Below, piece by piece: positions 26,091 to 35,744 of a DNA stretch of 64,000 nucleotides. The notes below the pieces were generated by a model. The model was given only the letters and a program-made list of their open reading frames with translations. It was not told the origin of the DNA and did no database searches. The translations under genes were made by a program, and so were the position numbers. Source of the DNA: Gp6-AA40 sp963742105. Its GTDB lineage: Bacteria; Acidobacteriota; Vicinamibacteria; Vicinamibacterales; UBA2999. The stretch is taken from NCBI GenBank assembly GCA_963742105.1, contig CAVUKN010000005.1, positions 1,178,001 through 1,242,000 of the forward strand, in the 5' to 3' direction. The first letter of the stretch is position 1. Each line of letters opens with the position of its first letter.

Positions 26091-27182
26091 GTGATGGCCT
26101 GGTTCGTCCTCGCACGTGCACTCTTCGTTGCTGCGGTCGGCTACTCCGCATTTCAGCTCCACCCGCTTGCCGCGGGCGAGTTTCCCAACGTCCTGTTCGG
26201 GTTCGTCCTTGGCGTGCTGATCGTCGTCTTCGAGGTGCGCCTCAAGGACACGTCCGTGACGCACATGGTCGGGGCGCTGCTGGGCGGTGCCATCGGCCTG
26301 GCCGCGGCCAAGACGATCGGGGCCGCCATGTACTGGGCGAACTTGAGCGACGGCAGGGTGGTGTTCCTCCACAGCATGATCCTGCTCGCCCTGCCCTATC
26401 TCGGGCTGGTCCTCGGCGCGCGGCGCGGGGAGTGGTTCGAGCCGGCAAACCTGGTGGGGCTGTTTCGCGCGACCGGTCCGCGCAAGCGCTATCGCATCCT
26501 CGACACCAGCGTGATCATCGACGGACGCATCGCGGATATCTGTGAGACCGGATTCATCGACGGGACGCTGGTGATCCCGCAGTTCGTCCTCAAAGAGCTG
26601 CAGCTGGTGGCCGACTCGTCCGACTCGATGAAGCGCAATCGCGGCCGGCGCGGGCTCGACATCCTTCAGAAGATACAGAAGATGGCTGGCGTCGACGTGA
26701 TGATCTCCGACGTGGACTTCCCGGACGTCCGCGAAGTCGACCTGAAGCTGATCGAGCTCGCCCGCACGCTGCAGGGGAAGATCGTCACCAACGATTTCAA
26801 TCTGAACAAGGTGGCGCAGCTCCGCGGCGTGGAAGTGCTCAACATCAACGAGCTGGCCAATTCGCTCAAGCCGGTGGTGCTGCCGGGCGAAATCATGAAG
26901 GTGTTCATCCTCAAGGAAGGCAAGGAATACAACCAGGGAGTTGCCTACCTGGATGACGGCACGATGGTCGTGGTGGACAACGCCCGCAAGATGATCGGCA
27001 AGACCATCGACGTGGTTGTCACCAGCGTCCTGCAGACCACGGCCGGCAAGATGATCTTCGGGCGCTTCATCGATGCGGCCGTGGCGGCCGCCCAGTCGGT
27101 GCCCGGACCCGCCGTCGAGCCTGACGTTCAGCGTCGCCCGCGGGCGCAGATGCCCTCGTCCGCGGCAGCGGCAGGCAAGTAA
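26091..27182 (+). CDS. PIN-TRAM domain membrane protein (YacL family)
   Basis: The 363-residue protein has four N-terminal membrane segments (residues 1-115). A PIN nuclease-like domain follows, with acidic residues in ILDTSVIIDGRIADICETGF, NRGRRGLDIL and KIVTNDFNLNKVAQLRGVEV. A C-terminal TRAM domain ends it (FILKEGKEYNQGVAYLDDGT). This is the YacL-type domain order; a ribonuclease activity is likely but unproven. Translation can start at GTG 26091 or ATG 26094. It follows radA as in many Firmicutes and Acidobacteriota. Confidence 0.88.
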   Translation: MMAWFVLARALFVAAVGYSAFQLHPLAAGEFPNVLFGFVLGVLIVVFEVRLKDTSVTHMVGALLGGAIGLAAAKTIGAAMYWANLSDGRVVFLHSMILLALPYLGLVLGARRGEWFEPANLVGLFRATGPRKRYRILDTSVIIDGRIADICETGFIDGTLVIPQFVLKELQLVADSSDSMKRNRGRRGLDILQKIQKMAGVDVMISDVDFPDVREVDLKLIELARTLQGKIVTNDFNLNKVAQLRGVEVLNINELANSLKPVVLPGEIMKVFILKEGKEYNQGVAYLDDGTMVVVDNARKMIGKTIDVVVTSVLQTTAGKMIFGRFIDAAVAAAQSVPGPAVEPDVQRRPRAQMPSSAAAAGK

Positions 27183-27319
27183 CGGGAATTCAGAATTCAG
27201 AAGGCGGAATGCGGAATTGAACGTGGCTTAGTAGACTCATCAACGTGACGCGTCTCACGCAGCGCTTTCTGAATTCTGAATTCTGAATTCTGCATTCTGC
27301 ATTCTGCATTCTGAATTCT
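27183..27319. repeat. Word-array hairpin, unit GAATTCT (7 nt)
   Basis: The left arm (27185-27220) is GGAATTCAGAATTCAGAAGG then CGGAATGCGGAATT. The right arm (27268-27319) is a tandem of GAATTCT and GCATTCT repeated seven times. It is one of the most regular arrays in the window and ends five bases before the plsC start codon. Confidence 0.92.
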
Positions 27320-27323
27320 GTCA

Positions 27324-28157
27324 GTGCCCTCGCTCTACTGGTTTCGCACCGTTCTCTTCCTCATCCCCGCCATCGCCCTGTACACGCTGGTGTTCGGCGC
27401 GATGTCTGTCGCGTCGAGTTTTGTCGAGAAGAGCGGCTATTTCGCCCACTGGTGCGCCAGGACCTGGTCGCGTTGGATCCTCGCCACCACCGGGGTGCGC
27501 GTCGATGTCAGCGGCCTCGAGCAACTCGACCCGCAGGGCACGTATGTCTTCGTTGCCAATCATCAGAGCTTCTACGACATTCCGATCCTGTTCTGGTCCC
27601 TGCCCCACCAGTTGCGAATTATCGCCAAGGAGTCACTCGGCAGATTTCCGGTGATCGGCTGGCACCTGCAGCGCACCGGCCACATGCTGGTCGACCGCAG
27701 CAAGCCCGATCGGGCGAAGATTTTCGCGTGGGCGGGCCGGCTGACCACCAATGGACTGTCGCTGATTCTCTTTCCGGAAGGAACGCGAAGCCGTGATGGT
27801 CGCGTCGGCAAGTTCAAGGCGGGAACGTTCTTCCTGGCGCTGGATGCCAACCTTCGGGTCGTCCCACTCTCGATCGTCGGCAGTCGGCACGTGATGCCGA
27901 AAGGACAGCTCACGACCTATCCGGGGCGTGTCAAGCTGGTCGTTCACCCTCCCGTGGATACCACGGGCCTGTCCAGTCGCGATGCCCGCGCCTTCGCCGA
28001 GCGTGTGCGTCAGATCATCGCGCCGATTGCGGAATCGGACGTGGAGACCGCGGGGCGAGATGTGAGTGGTGCGGGTCTTGTCGCGCCGGCGGAGGAGACG
28101 CCGGCGCGGCTCGCCGAAGCTGGACGTGACGGGCGCAGATCGGCATGGCGAGGCTGA
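27324..28157 (+). CDS. plsC: 1-acyl-sn-glycerol-3-phosphate acyltransferase
   Basis: PlsC adds the second acyl chain to lysophosphatidate in phospholipid synthesis at the inner membrane. The 277-residue product has an N-terminal hydrophobic segment, the catalytic NHQSFYDIP (HX4D), and the glycerol-phosphate motif FPEGTRSRDGRVGKFKAG. The start is GTG at 27324, right after a word array, with no visible ribosome-binding site. The C-terminal 40 residues are a non-conserved polar tail. Confidence 0.9.
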   Translation: MPSLYWFRTVLFLIPAIALYTLVFGAMSVASSFVEKSGYFAHWCARTWSRWILATTGVRVDVSGLEQLDPQGTYVFVANHQSFYDIPILFWSLPHQLRIIAKESLGRFPVIGWHLQRTGHMLVDRSKPDRAKIFAWAGRLTTNGLSLILFPEGTRSRDGRVGKFKAGTFFLALDANLRVVPLSIVGSRHVMPKGQLTTYPGRVKLVVHPPVDTTGLSSRDARAFAERVRQIIAPIAESDVETAGRDVSGAGLVAPAEETPARLAEAGRDGRRSAWRG

Positions 28158-28178
28158 CACCTCGTCTCACGCATACTC

Positions 28179-28814
28179 ATGCACTTCACCGTCTCATCCG
28201 ACCTGGCCGGCATCGTCCGTCCTGGCGTGCTCTGGTTGGAAGGCGCCACCGTGGTTGCCCGTGATCCACGGATGGACATCCCGCTAGCGGCCGCCGAAGC
28301 TGCGGTCCGTGCGAATCCATCCCTCGAAGTCACCTCCGTCCGCACGATGTATAAGCGGGTCGGGCTCGATCCCACCAAGACACGGCCGTCATCCGAAGCG
28401 TTACTGCGACGCGTCCGCAAGGGCGATCCGCTCCCTCGCGTGAACTCGATGGTCGACGTCTGCAACTGGTGCTCGTTCGAATTCCAGCTGCCGTACGGGC
28501 TGTACGACGCCGATCAGATCGACGGGGATGTCCAGCTGCGGCTCGGACGCGCCGGAGAGTCGTACCCGGGAATCCGGAAAGACGATGTTCACGTGGCCGA
28601 TCGGATTACCCTGGCCGACGCAATCGGACCTTTCGGAAACCCGACGTCTGACTCGGCGCGGACCATGGTCACGACGGCGACACACCGCGTACTGCTCGTG
28701 GTGTTTGCGCCCGTTGAGGTCGAACGAGCCACACTCGATGACGTCGTGACCACCACTGCCGGGCGAATGCACGAGTTCACCGGAAGCGCTGAGGTCGGCC
28801 GCCTCATCCTCTAA
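28179..28814 (+). CDS. B3/B4 domain protein (phenylalanyl-tRNA synthetase beta-like fold)
   Basis: The 211-residue protein matches the free-standing B3/B4 domain family related to the editing region of PheRS beta. Recognisable parts are RTMYKRVGLDPTKTRPSSEA, LPRVNSMVDVCNWCSFEFQL and GLYDADQIDG. Related domains bind tRNA or hydrolyse mischarged tRNA, but the role of this family is not settled. It starts 21 bases after plsC and may be cotranscribed with it. Confidence 0.8.
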   Translation: MHFTVSSDLAGIVRPGVLWLEGATVVARDPRMDIPLAAAEAAVRANPSLEVTSVRTMYKRVGLDPTKTRPSSEALLRRVRKGDPLPRVNSMVDVCNWCSFEFQLPYGLYDADQIDGDVQLRLGRAGESYPGIRKDDVHVADRITLADAIGPFGNPTSDSARTMVTTATHRVLLVVFAPVEVERATLDDVVTTTAGRMHEFTGSAEVGRLIL

Positions 28815-28852
28815 CCGGGCGGCACGCCTCCTGCTCCACTTCTGAATAAGGG

Positions 28853-28950
28853 AGTTCGAAGTTCGAAGTGGGAGGGTCGAGGTCAGCGGTATGACCCACG
28901 TTCGCTGTCGCACTTGCTTCGAATCCTCTTGGATAGAACTTCGAACTTGC
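28853..28950. repeat. Word-array hairpin, unit GTTCGAA (7 nt)
   Basis: The left arm is AGTTCGAAGTTCGAAGTGGG. The right arm is ACTTGCTTCGAATCC and GAACTTCGAACTTGC. It lies between the B3/B4 gene and the csbD-like gene. Confidence 0.8.
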
Positions 28951-28963
28951 AGAGGGGGAGCTC

Positions 28964-29170
28964 ATGAAGAACAACGACGAGATGCAGGGCAAGTGGGAGC
29001 AGGTGAAAGGGCGCGCGAAGCAGGCCGCTGGCGACCTGACCAATAACGATCGGCTCCACGACGAAGGTGTCGGCGACGAGGCGGTCGGCGATGTCCGCGA
29101 AGGCGTGGGCAAGGCCCGGCGCAAGGTCGGCGAGACCATTGAAAATATCGGCGAGAACCTGAAGCGGTAG
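28964..29170 (+). CDS. CsbD family stress-response protein
   Basis: This 68-residue hydrophilic protein has the CsbD pattern: EMQGKWEQVKGRAKQAAGDL, a short turn, then a second amphipathic helix ending VGETIENIGENLKR. CsbD proteins are abundant under general stress, and their molecular role is unknown. AGGGGGAG lies just before the ATG. Confidence 0.9.
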   Translation: MKNNDEMQGKWEQVKGRAKQAAGDLTNNDRLHDEGVGDEAVGDVREGVGKARRKVGETIENIGENLKR

Positions 29171-29234
29171 ACAGGCTACCAGCTACTGGCTAGCGGCTAC
29201 GGGCTACCGGCAACCCCGGTAGCACGTAGCCCAT
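29171..29234. repeat. Word-array hairpin, unit GGCTACC / GGTAGCC (7 nt)
   Basis: AGGCTACCAGCTACTGGCTA and GCGGCTACGGGCTACCGG form the left arm. CCGGTAGCACGTAGCCC forms the right arm. The word is the same as at 15179-15256. The array lies between csbD and ispDF. Confidence 0.8.
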
Positions 29235-29257
29235 CCCGTGCACTACGATCGCACCTC

Positions 29258-30421
29258 GTGCACGTGACAGCCATCATCGCTGCCGGCGGGCGGGGCACCC
29301 GGTTCGGCGGAGTCCAGCCCAAGCAGCTGTCGCTGCTCGGCGGCCGCCCCATTCTCCAACATAGCGTCCAAGCCTTCCTCGACAGCTCGGCCATTTCCGA
29401 TGTAATCGTGGCCCTTCCCAGCGAACTTGCGGCCGACCCACCAGCGTATCTGCGGAGCGTTGACAAGCCGATTCAGGTCGTTGCCGGGGGCGCACGCCGC
29501 CAGGACTCGGTCACTCGGGCGTTTGAACGGATCTCCGCCGCCGCGGAGATCGTCGTCATTCACGATGCCGCGCGTCCGCTCGTGTCGGACGCCGTTATCC
29601 AGCGGACGATCGACGCCGCTGACTCAGGGGGTGCCGCTATCGCCGCGCTCAGAGCGCGCGACACGGTGAAGCGTGCTGGTGTGGACGGGATCATCACCGC
29701 GACGCTGCCGCGTGATGAGATCTTTCTGGCGCAAACGCCGCAGGCGTTCCGCGTGACCGTGCTGCGCGACGCGCTTGCGTTTGCCGATGACGCGACGGAC
29801 GAGGCGGCGCTGGCCGAGCGTGCCGGTCACCACGTTCGAGTGGTTGACGGTGACGCGCGCAACTTGAAAGTGACGACGCCGGAGGACCTCGCGATCGCCG
29901 AACGGTTATTGACGGGTGCAAGCGCACCAGTTGCGCCGTTGCGGATCGGCAACGGCTACGACCTGCATCGGCTTGTACCGGGCCGGCCACTCATTCTTGG
30001 CGGCGTGACGATTCCTTTCGAGAAGGGACTGCAGGGTCACTCGGACGCCGACGCGGTGTGCCACGCGGTGACCGATGCCATTCTGGGAGCGTCGGCGTCC
30101 GGCGATATCGGCCGCCACTTTCCCGACACTGATCCCGCCTGGCGGGACGCTGACAGCATCGAACTACTGCGACGAGCCGCAGCTGTCGTCCGTAACGCGG
30201 GCTACGCGATCGTGAACGTCGACGTCACGGTCATCGCGCAGCGCCCGAAACTCTCGCCGCACGTCGAAGCGATGCAGCGGCGGCTGGCACACGCCCTCGG
30301 AATCGTGCCTGGCCAGATCAGCGTCAAAGGAAAGACCAACGAAGGCGTGGACTCGATGGGTGCCGGCGAGTCGATTGCCGCTCATGCGGTTGCGTTGCTG
30401 GCACGTGTCCTCTCCACATGA
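29258..30421 (+). CDS. ispDF: Bifunctional MEP cytidylyltransferase / MEcPP synthase
   Basis: The 387-residue fusion performs two steps of the non-mevalonate pathway, on either side of the IspE step. The IspD half (residues 1-220) has AAGGRGTRFGGVQPKQLSLL and VIHDAARPLV. The IspF half (from LRIGNGYDLHRLVPGRPLI) has the zinc Asp-x-His motif in GYDLHR, HSDADAVCHAVTDA and SVKGKTNEGVDSMGAGE. The start is GTG at 29258; a GTG two codons later is also possible. The stop overlaps the gltX ATG (ATGA). Confidence 0.95.
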   Translation: MHVTAIIAAGGRGTRFGGVQPKQLSLLGGRPILQHSVQAFLDSSAISDVIVALPSELAADPPAYLRSVDKPIQVVAGGARRQDSVTRAFERISAAAEIVVIHDAARPLVSDAVIQRTIDAADSGGAAIAALRARDTVKRAGVDGIITATLPRDEIFLAQTPQAFRVTVLRDALAFADDATDEAALAERAGHHVRVVDGDARNLKVTTPEDLAIAERLLTGASAPVAPLRIGNGYDLHRLVPGRPLILGGVTIPFEKGLQGHSDADAVCHAVTDAILGASASGDIGRHFPDTDPAWRDADSIELLRRAAAVVRNAGYAIVNVDVTVIAQRPKLSPHVEAMQRRLAHALGIVPGQISVKGKTNEGVDSMGAGESIAAHAVALLARVLST

Positions 30422-31929
30422 CCTCCGCCTCCAATTCCATGCGTGTTCGGTTTGCACCCAGTCCGACCGGGCAGCTTCACGTCGGCAATGCGCGGACGGC
30501 ACTCTTCAACTGGCTGCTTGCGAAGGGCAGCGGCGGCGTGCTCATCCTGCGCATCGAGGACACGGATTTCGAGCGCTCCACGCGTCAGTCTTCGGATGCG
30601 ATTCTTGAAGATCTGCGCTGGATGGGACTGACGTGGGACGAAGGGGTTGCCGCGGGCGGTGATCACGGGCCGTACCACCAGTCCGAGCGTCTGCACATTT
30701 ATCGCGCGTACATCGTCGAGTTGATGGCGGCTGGCAAGGCTTACCACTGTTTCTGTTCGGCGGAACAGCTCGAGGCCGATCGACAGGCGGCGCTGAAAGA
30801 CGGAAAGCCGCCGAAGTACGTCGGCCGCTGCCGGAACATCGCGAAGAACGACGCTCGCCGGCGCATCGACAATGGGGAGAAGGCGGTGGTGCGCTTTCGG
30901 ATTCCCGAGAACCGCGACGTGGTCTTCGACGACATTGTTCGCGGCGAGGTACGGTTCTCGACCGAGGTCATCGGCGATCCGGTTCTGGTTCGCTCGGACG
31001 GTATCCCGGCCTACAACTACGCCGTCGTGATCGACGATGCGCTGATGGAAGTCACGCATGTCGTGCGGGGCGAGGATCACATCTCGAATACCCCGCGGCA
31101 GATTCTGTTGTACGAGGCGTTCGGGTGGACGCTGCCGAGGTTTGCGCACCTGTCGCTCGTGCTCGGGCCTGACCACAGTCCGCTGTCGAAGCGACATGGC
31201 GCGACGTCGGTGGCCGAATTTCGTGCGCGTGGTTACCTGCCGGAAGCGCTGACGAACTACCTCGCGTTACTGGGATGGTCGCCCGGGGATGATCAGGAGC
31301 TGCTGCCGCTGGGGGAACTCGCGAAGCGGTTCCGGCTGGAAGACGTCGGCCATTCGGCTGGCGTGTTCGACATCGACAAGCTGGCGTGGGTCAATCGTCA
31401 TTATCTGAAGACGGCTGATCCCGTCCGCCTTACGCGATTGGCGGTGCCGTATCTGCAGTCTGCCGGATGGGTGACGGATCCGAACGACGATGGCGTGGCG
31501 TTTCTTGAATCGATCGTTCCGGTTGCCGCATCGGCTGTCGATCGCCTCGAGCAGATTCCGGCGCGGCTCGCGTTTCTGTTCGATTACTCACCTGCACAGG
31601 CGCTGGCGCAGACAGACGTCCGGGCAGAGGCGATTGCCTCGCGTGGTGTGATCGAGGCGCTGGCAGTCGAACTGGCATCGGCCGGGCCGATGGTCGATCG
31701 CGAGGCATTCCGCGCGATGGCGGCGCGGGTCCGCGAGCGGTCGGGTCAGAAGGGAAAGGGGCTGTTTCATCCGATTCGCCTGGCCCTCACCGGGGAACCC
31801 GAAGGGTTGGAACTGGATATTGCCGTCCCCGCTCTCGAGCGGGGGGCGCGGCTGCGCGACAGCGGAATCCGGACAATTTCCGGAGCCGCGGAACGCGCCT
31901 CGGCGTTCCTTGCCGCGCTCGACCGTTGA
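30418..31929 (+). CDS. gltX: Glutamate--tRNA ligase
   Basis: GltX charges tRNA-Glu (and in some lineages tRNA-Gln). The 503-residue class I synthetase has the HIGH-type motif PSPTGQLHVGNARTALFNW near residue 14 and the KMSKS-type motif LSKRHGATSV near residue 256. A zinc-type segment, YHCFCSAEQLEADRQ, is also present. The ATG overlaps the ispDF stop, so the two are translationally coupled. Whether this enzyme also charges tRNA-Gln cannot be decided here; no glnS or gatCAB lies in the window. Confidence 0.95.
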   Translation: MTSASNSMRVRFAPSPTGQLHVGNARTALFNWLLAKGSGGVLILRIEDTDFERSTRQSSDAILEDLRWMGLTWDEGVAAGGDHGPYHQSERLHIYRAYIVELMAAGKAYHCFCSAEQLEADRQAALKDGKPPKYVGRCRNIAKNDARRRIDNGEKAVVRFRIPENRDVVFDDIVRGEVRFSTEVIGDPVLVRSDGIPAYNYAVVIDDALMEVTHVVRGEDHISNTPRQILLYEAFGWTLPRFAHLSLVLGPDHSPLSKRHGATSVAEFRARGYLPEALTNYLALLGWSPGDDQELLPLGELAKRFRLEDVGHSAGVFDIDKLAWVNRHYLKTADPVRLTRLAVPYLQSAGWVTDPNDDGVAFLESIVPVAASAVDRLEQIPARLAFLFDYSPAQALAQTDVRAEAIASRGVIEALAVELASAGPMVDREAFRAMAARVRERSGQKGKGLFHPIRLALTGEPEGLELDIAVPALERGARLRDSGIRTISGAAERASAFLAALDR

Positions 31930-32071
31930 GGTCGATGCCACAGCGGTCCTGTCGGCAGGGTCACAAGGTTGTTCTCGAGACGATGATCGAGGTCACCGGC
32001 TTTCAACGCTACATCGCCGCCCACGACGGGGAGTCGGGTCGGCGGACCGTCCGCCATCGGGAGCGGGCCGC

Positions 32072-32818
32072 TTGATCGTCTACGGCATCAACCCCGTGAT
32101 GGAGGCGTTGCGCGCCGGCAGAGCGCGTGAGATCCGCGTGAGTGACCGCGGCGGGGATCGGATGCGCGAGGTCATCGCCCTGGCGGCGCAACATCGCGTG
32201 CCAGTGAAGCGTGTGCCGGTCGATGTCCTGTCGCGCCAGGCACGGGGCGGCGTTCACCAGGGCGTTATTGGCGATGTCGAAGAGGCAGCGACCTACACCG
32301 TCGAGGAACTGGTCAAGGCGGCGGCCGCAGCGCCGCTGATCGTGGTGCTGGACGGCATCGAGGATCCGCACAACCTTGGTGCGATTCTCCGAACGTGTGA
32401 TGCCGCCGGCGTAGACGGCGTCGTGATGCAGTCACGGCGATCGGCCGCCCTCGGGGGTGCTGCGGCAAAAGCGTCCGCTGGGGCGGTTTCGCATGTGCGG
32501 ATCGCAGAGGTCGTCAACATCGCGCGCGCGGTCGACGAACTGAAGGACGCGGGAGTCTGGACAGTCGGCCTGGCCGGCGAGGTCGCCACCAGCTACGACG
32601 CGATCGACTTCACCGCCCCGAGCGCGATCGTGCTCGGCGCCGAGGGTGCGGGGTTGCGACGGCTGGTTCGGGAACGGTGCGATTTTCTGGCGTCCATCCC
32701 GATGCTCGGACACGTCGGCAGTCTGAATGTGTCGGTGGCGGCGGGTGTGGCCTTGTTCGAAGCTGCCCGGCAGAGACGTGCGGCGCGCCCCTTGTCAGGG
32801 TCGCGTGGCAGCGCGTGA
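32072..32818 (+). CDS. rlmB: 23S rRNA (guanosine-2'-O)-methyltransferase, SpoU family
   Basis: RlmB methylates a guanosine in 23S rRNA. The 248-residue SPOUT enzyme has all three SpoU motifs: VLDGIEDPHNLGAILRTCDA, VLGAEGAGLRRLVRERCD, and IPMLGHVGSLNVSVAAGVAL, preceded by the substrate-binding domain (VYGINPVMEALRAGRAREIR). The likely start is the TTG at 32072, with GGGAGCGGG upstream. A 30-codon reading frame (31983-32075) ends on this start codon; it may be a leader peptide or chance. Confidence 0.9.
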   Translation: MIVYGINPVMEALRAGRAREIRVSDRGGDRMREVIALAAQHRVPVKRVPVDVLSRQARGGVHQGVIGDVEEAATYTVEELVKAAAAAPLIVVLDGIEDPHNLGAILRTCDAAGVDGVVMQSRRSAALGGAAAKASAGAVSHVRIAEVVNIARAVDELKDAGVWTVGLAGEVATSYDAIDFTAPSAIVLGAEGAGLRRLVRERCDFLASIPMLGHVGSLNVSVAAGVALFEAARQRRAARPLSGSRGSA

Positions 32819-32849
32819 AGTCCGGCGGACAGGCAAGAATTGCGCGGGG

Positions 32850-32879
32850 TTGCCAAACTGGCATGCGAAGTGCTACGAT
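32850..32879 (+). promoter_or_regulatory. Candidate sigma-70 promoter of the tRNA-Thr/Tyr/Gly/Thr-tuf unit
   Basis: TTGCCA (32850-32855) and TACGAT (32874-32879) are 18 bases apart. The -10 box ends 14 bases before the first base of tRNA-Thr, which is the right distance for transcription to start just upstream of the tRNA. Confidence 0.6.
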
Positions 32880-32893
32880 TCGCTCTTTGTCTG

Positions 32894-32970
32894 GCTGGCG
32901 TAGCTCAGTCCGGTAGAGCAGCTGATTTGTAATCAGCCGGTCGGGGGTTCAAATCCCTCCGCCAGCTCCA
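32894..32970 (+). tRNA. tRNA-Thr (anticodon TGT)
   Basis: Acceptor stem GCTGGCG pairs with CGCCAGC, the anticodon loop is TTTGTAA (TGT), the T arm is CGGGGGTTCAAATCCCTCC, and CCA is encoded. It is first in a thr-tyr-gly-thr-tuf unit, the same order and anticodons as thrU-tyrU-glyT-thrT-tufB of E. coli. Confidence 0.95.
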
Positions 32971-33117
32971 CGGATTGGGTCGCCTGCGGTCTAGGAAAAC
33001 TCGAAAAACCACTGATTCCACAGCAGATTTTTGACGGGTCAGCATTCTGGTATCCGGATTCGGCGCGACCGAATCCCGATTCCTGAGTCCTGACGCCTGC
33101 GGACAGCAAGTCAATTC

Positions 33118-33204
33118 GGGGAGGTGGCGGAGCGGTCAATCGCAGCAGACTGTAAATCTGCCGCCCTTGTGGCTACGGAGGTTCGAACCCTCCCCTCCCC
33201 ACCA
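33118..33204 (+). tRNA. tRNA-Tyr (anticodon GTA)
   Basis: Acceptor GGGGAGG pairs with CCTCCCC, the anticodon loop is CTGTAAA (GTA), and a long class II variable arm (CGCCCTTGTGGCTAC) is present, as expected for bacterial tRNA-Tyr. CCA is encoded. The 147-base gap from tRNA-Thr contains a weak CAGGATTC-type word array (33050-33105). Confidence 0.95.
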
Positions 33205-33429
33205 ACCTTCCCAGCCCGTGTGCTGGCGAAGGCTGGCTCGCGGTGTTGGTGAGCCAGTGCTTTGCCGCGAGCGCGAGCCACTCGCGGCGGTAGCGAAGGA
33301 CGGGGAGCGGCGAGACGCACGTCGGCGTTGACGGGTCTGCAGGACGAGAAGTGGCGCGGTCGATTGGAGTTAGCGGCACGCGGGCCGGCCGCGCCAAAGC
33401 GGCGTGTGGGCGGCGGACGAGCCGCGAAG

Positions 33430-33504
33430 GCGGGAGTAACTCAGTGGTAGAGTCACAGCCTTCCAAGCTGTTGGTCGCGGGTTCGATCCCCGTCTCCCGC
33501 TCCA
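33430..33504 (+). tRNA. tRNA-Gly (anticodon TCC)
   Basis: Acceptor GCGGGAG pairs with CTCCCGC, the anticodon loop is CTTCCAA (TCC), the T arm is CGCGGGTTCGATCCCCG, and CCA is encoded. The 225 bases between tRNA-Tyr and this gene contain GC-rich sequence with no reading frame I can support. Confidence 0.95.
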
Positions 33505-33510
33505 AGAGGA

Positions 33511-33570
33511 AGGAGTCAGGTATCAGGAGTCAGGCCTCACGCTGAATCCTGATACCGATTCCTGACTTGA
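33511..33570. repeat. Word-array hairpin, unit GTCAGGA / TCCTGAC (7 nt)
   Basis: The left arm is AGGAGTCAGGTATCAGGAGT followed by CAGG. The right arm is CTGAATCCTGATACCGATTC followed by CTGAC. It lies between tRNA-Gly and tRNA-Thr. The same word is used at 34980-35045. Confidence 0.85.
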
Positions 33571-33572
33571 AG

Positions 33573-33648
33573 GCCGATGTAGCTCAGTTGGCAGAGCGCG
33601 TCCTTGGTAAGGACGAGGTCAGCAGTTCGATCCTGCTCATCGGCTCCA
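33573..33648 (+). tRNA. tRNA-Thr (anticodon GGT)
   Basis: Acceptor GCCGATG pairs with CATCGGC, the anticodon loop is TTGGTAA (GGT), the T arm is CAGCAGTTCGATCCTGCT, and CCA is encoded. It directly precedes tuf, as thrT precedes tufB in E. coli. The 129 bases between it and tuf show no gene. Confidence 0.95.
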
Positions 33649-33777
33649 TCCTTGGCTCCGCGACACAGGCGCGGACGGCTCCGGTGGTGAGCCCGCGAGC
33701 CCGGTAAAGGATGTCCGCCCAAGCTCCGGTACGACGTAACGACGCACGAATCACTTCAGAGCGAGCGCGAAACACAT

Positions 33778-34977
<1,200 letters not shown>

Positions 34978-34979
34978 GG

Positions 34980-35045
34980 ATCAGGAGTCAGGTCTCAGGA
35001 ATCAAACTTATTCTTGCTACCTGATACCTGAAACCTGAATCCTTC
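34980..35045. repeat. Word-array hairpin, unit TCAGGTC / ACCTGAA (7 nt)
   Basis: The left arm is ATCAGGAGTCAGGTCTCAGG then AATC. The right arm is TACCTGATACCTGAAACCTG then AATCC. It fills the tuf-rpmG gap and leaves only 11 bases before the rpmG start. Confidence 0.88.
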
Positions 35046-35056
35046 AGGAAACGGCT

Positions 35057-35206
35057 ATGAGAGACATCGTTCATATGGCCTGTGGCGACTGCAAGCGCCG
35101 CAATTACAGCACGACGAAGAACAAGAAGAAGACGACGGAGCGGATCGAGTTTTCGAAGTATTGCCGCTTCTGCCGCAAGCACACGGCGCATAAGGAAACG
35201 AAGTAA
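35057..35206 (+). CDS. rpmG: 50S ribosomal protein L33 (zinc-binding type)
   Basis: This 49-residue protein reads MRDIVHMACGDCKRRNYSTT, then KNKKKTTERIEFSKYCRFCR and ends KHTAHKETK. The two CxxC pairs (CGDC and CRFC) mark the zinc-ribbon (C+) form of L33. The start could also be the ATG six codons in, but the longer form is usual. It lies between tuf and tRNA-Trp/secE, the conserved location. Confidence 0.93.
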   Translation: MRDIVHMACGDCKRRNYSTTKNKKKTTERIEFSKYCRFCRKHTAHKETK

Positions 35207-35274
35207 TTGAAGATTGACCAATTTGAGCATTGGCCAATTGCGATTGGTCAATCGTCCATTGGTCAATCGTCAAT
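35207..35274. repeat. Word-array hairpin, unit GACCAATT / ATTGGTCAATCG
   Basis: The left arm is GATTGACCAATTTGAGCATT then GGCCAATTGCG. The right arm is ATTGGTCAATCGTCCATTGG then TCAATCGTCAAT. It fills the gap between rpmG and tRNA-Trp. Confidence 0.85.
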
Positions 35275-35281
35275 GAAGAAT

Positions 35282-35357
35282 AGGTCAGTAGCTCAATTGG
35301 TAGAGCATCGGTCTCCAAAACCGAGGGCTGGGGGTTCGAGTCCCTCCTGACCTGCCA
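35282..35357 (+). tRNA. tRNA-Trp (anticodon CCA)
   Basis: Acceptor AGGTCAG pairs with CTGACCT, the anticodon loop is CTCCAAA (CCA), the T arm is TGGGGGTTCGAGTCCCTCC, and the 3' CCA is encoded. The position between rpmG and secE is conserved in many bacteria. The next 125 bases before secE include CTTCGCTAGCGAGCTTCG-type inverted words and no gene. Confidence 0.95.
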
Positions 35358-35483
35358 GACTTCGCTCGCTGGCTTCGCTAGCGAGCTTCGTCTCGGCAAG
35401 CCAGCATATGAAGTCTGGTCGCGCCGGAGCACGAAGTGCGAAGGCGGACAACGGGAAATTCCGGAAGCGCTTAGGGATCAGCG

Positions 35484-35744
35484 ATGAGTTCTGTAGCAGT
35501 GGAGCAACCGCGAGAAGGTGGTGGCGAACGACGGGGCCCGCAGTGGCTGACGACGAGCCGTTCGTTCCTGACCGAAGTCAGGAACGAGATGCGCCGCGTC
35601 ACCTGGCCGTCGCGCCGTGAGGTGTATGCCACCACGCTCGTTGTGATCCTGACGTCGGCCTTCTTCGGGCTGTATCTCTGGGGAGTCGACCTGGCGCTGA
35701 GCGCCGCCGTGGCCTGGCTGTACCGGGCGGTTGGGGCGCGATGA
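35484..35744 (+). CDS. secE: Protein translocase subunit SecE
   Basis: SecE clamps SecY in the Sec translocon. The 86-residue product has the conserved amphipathic stretch FLTEVRNEMRRVTWPSRREV followed by a single transmembrane helix (TTLVVILTSAFFGLYLWGVD). It has the short single-span form. Its stop overlaps the nusG start (ATGA). Confidence 0.95.
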   Translation: MSSVAVEQPREGGGERRGPQWLTTSRSFLTEVRNEMRRVTWPSRREVYATTLVVILTSAFFGLYLWGVDLALSAAVAWLYRAVGAR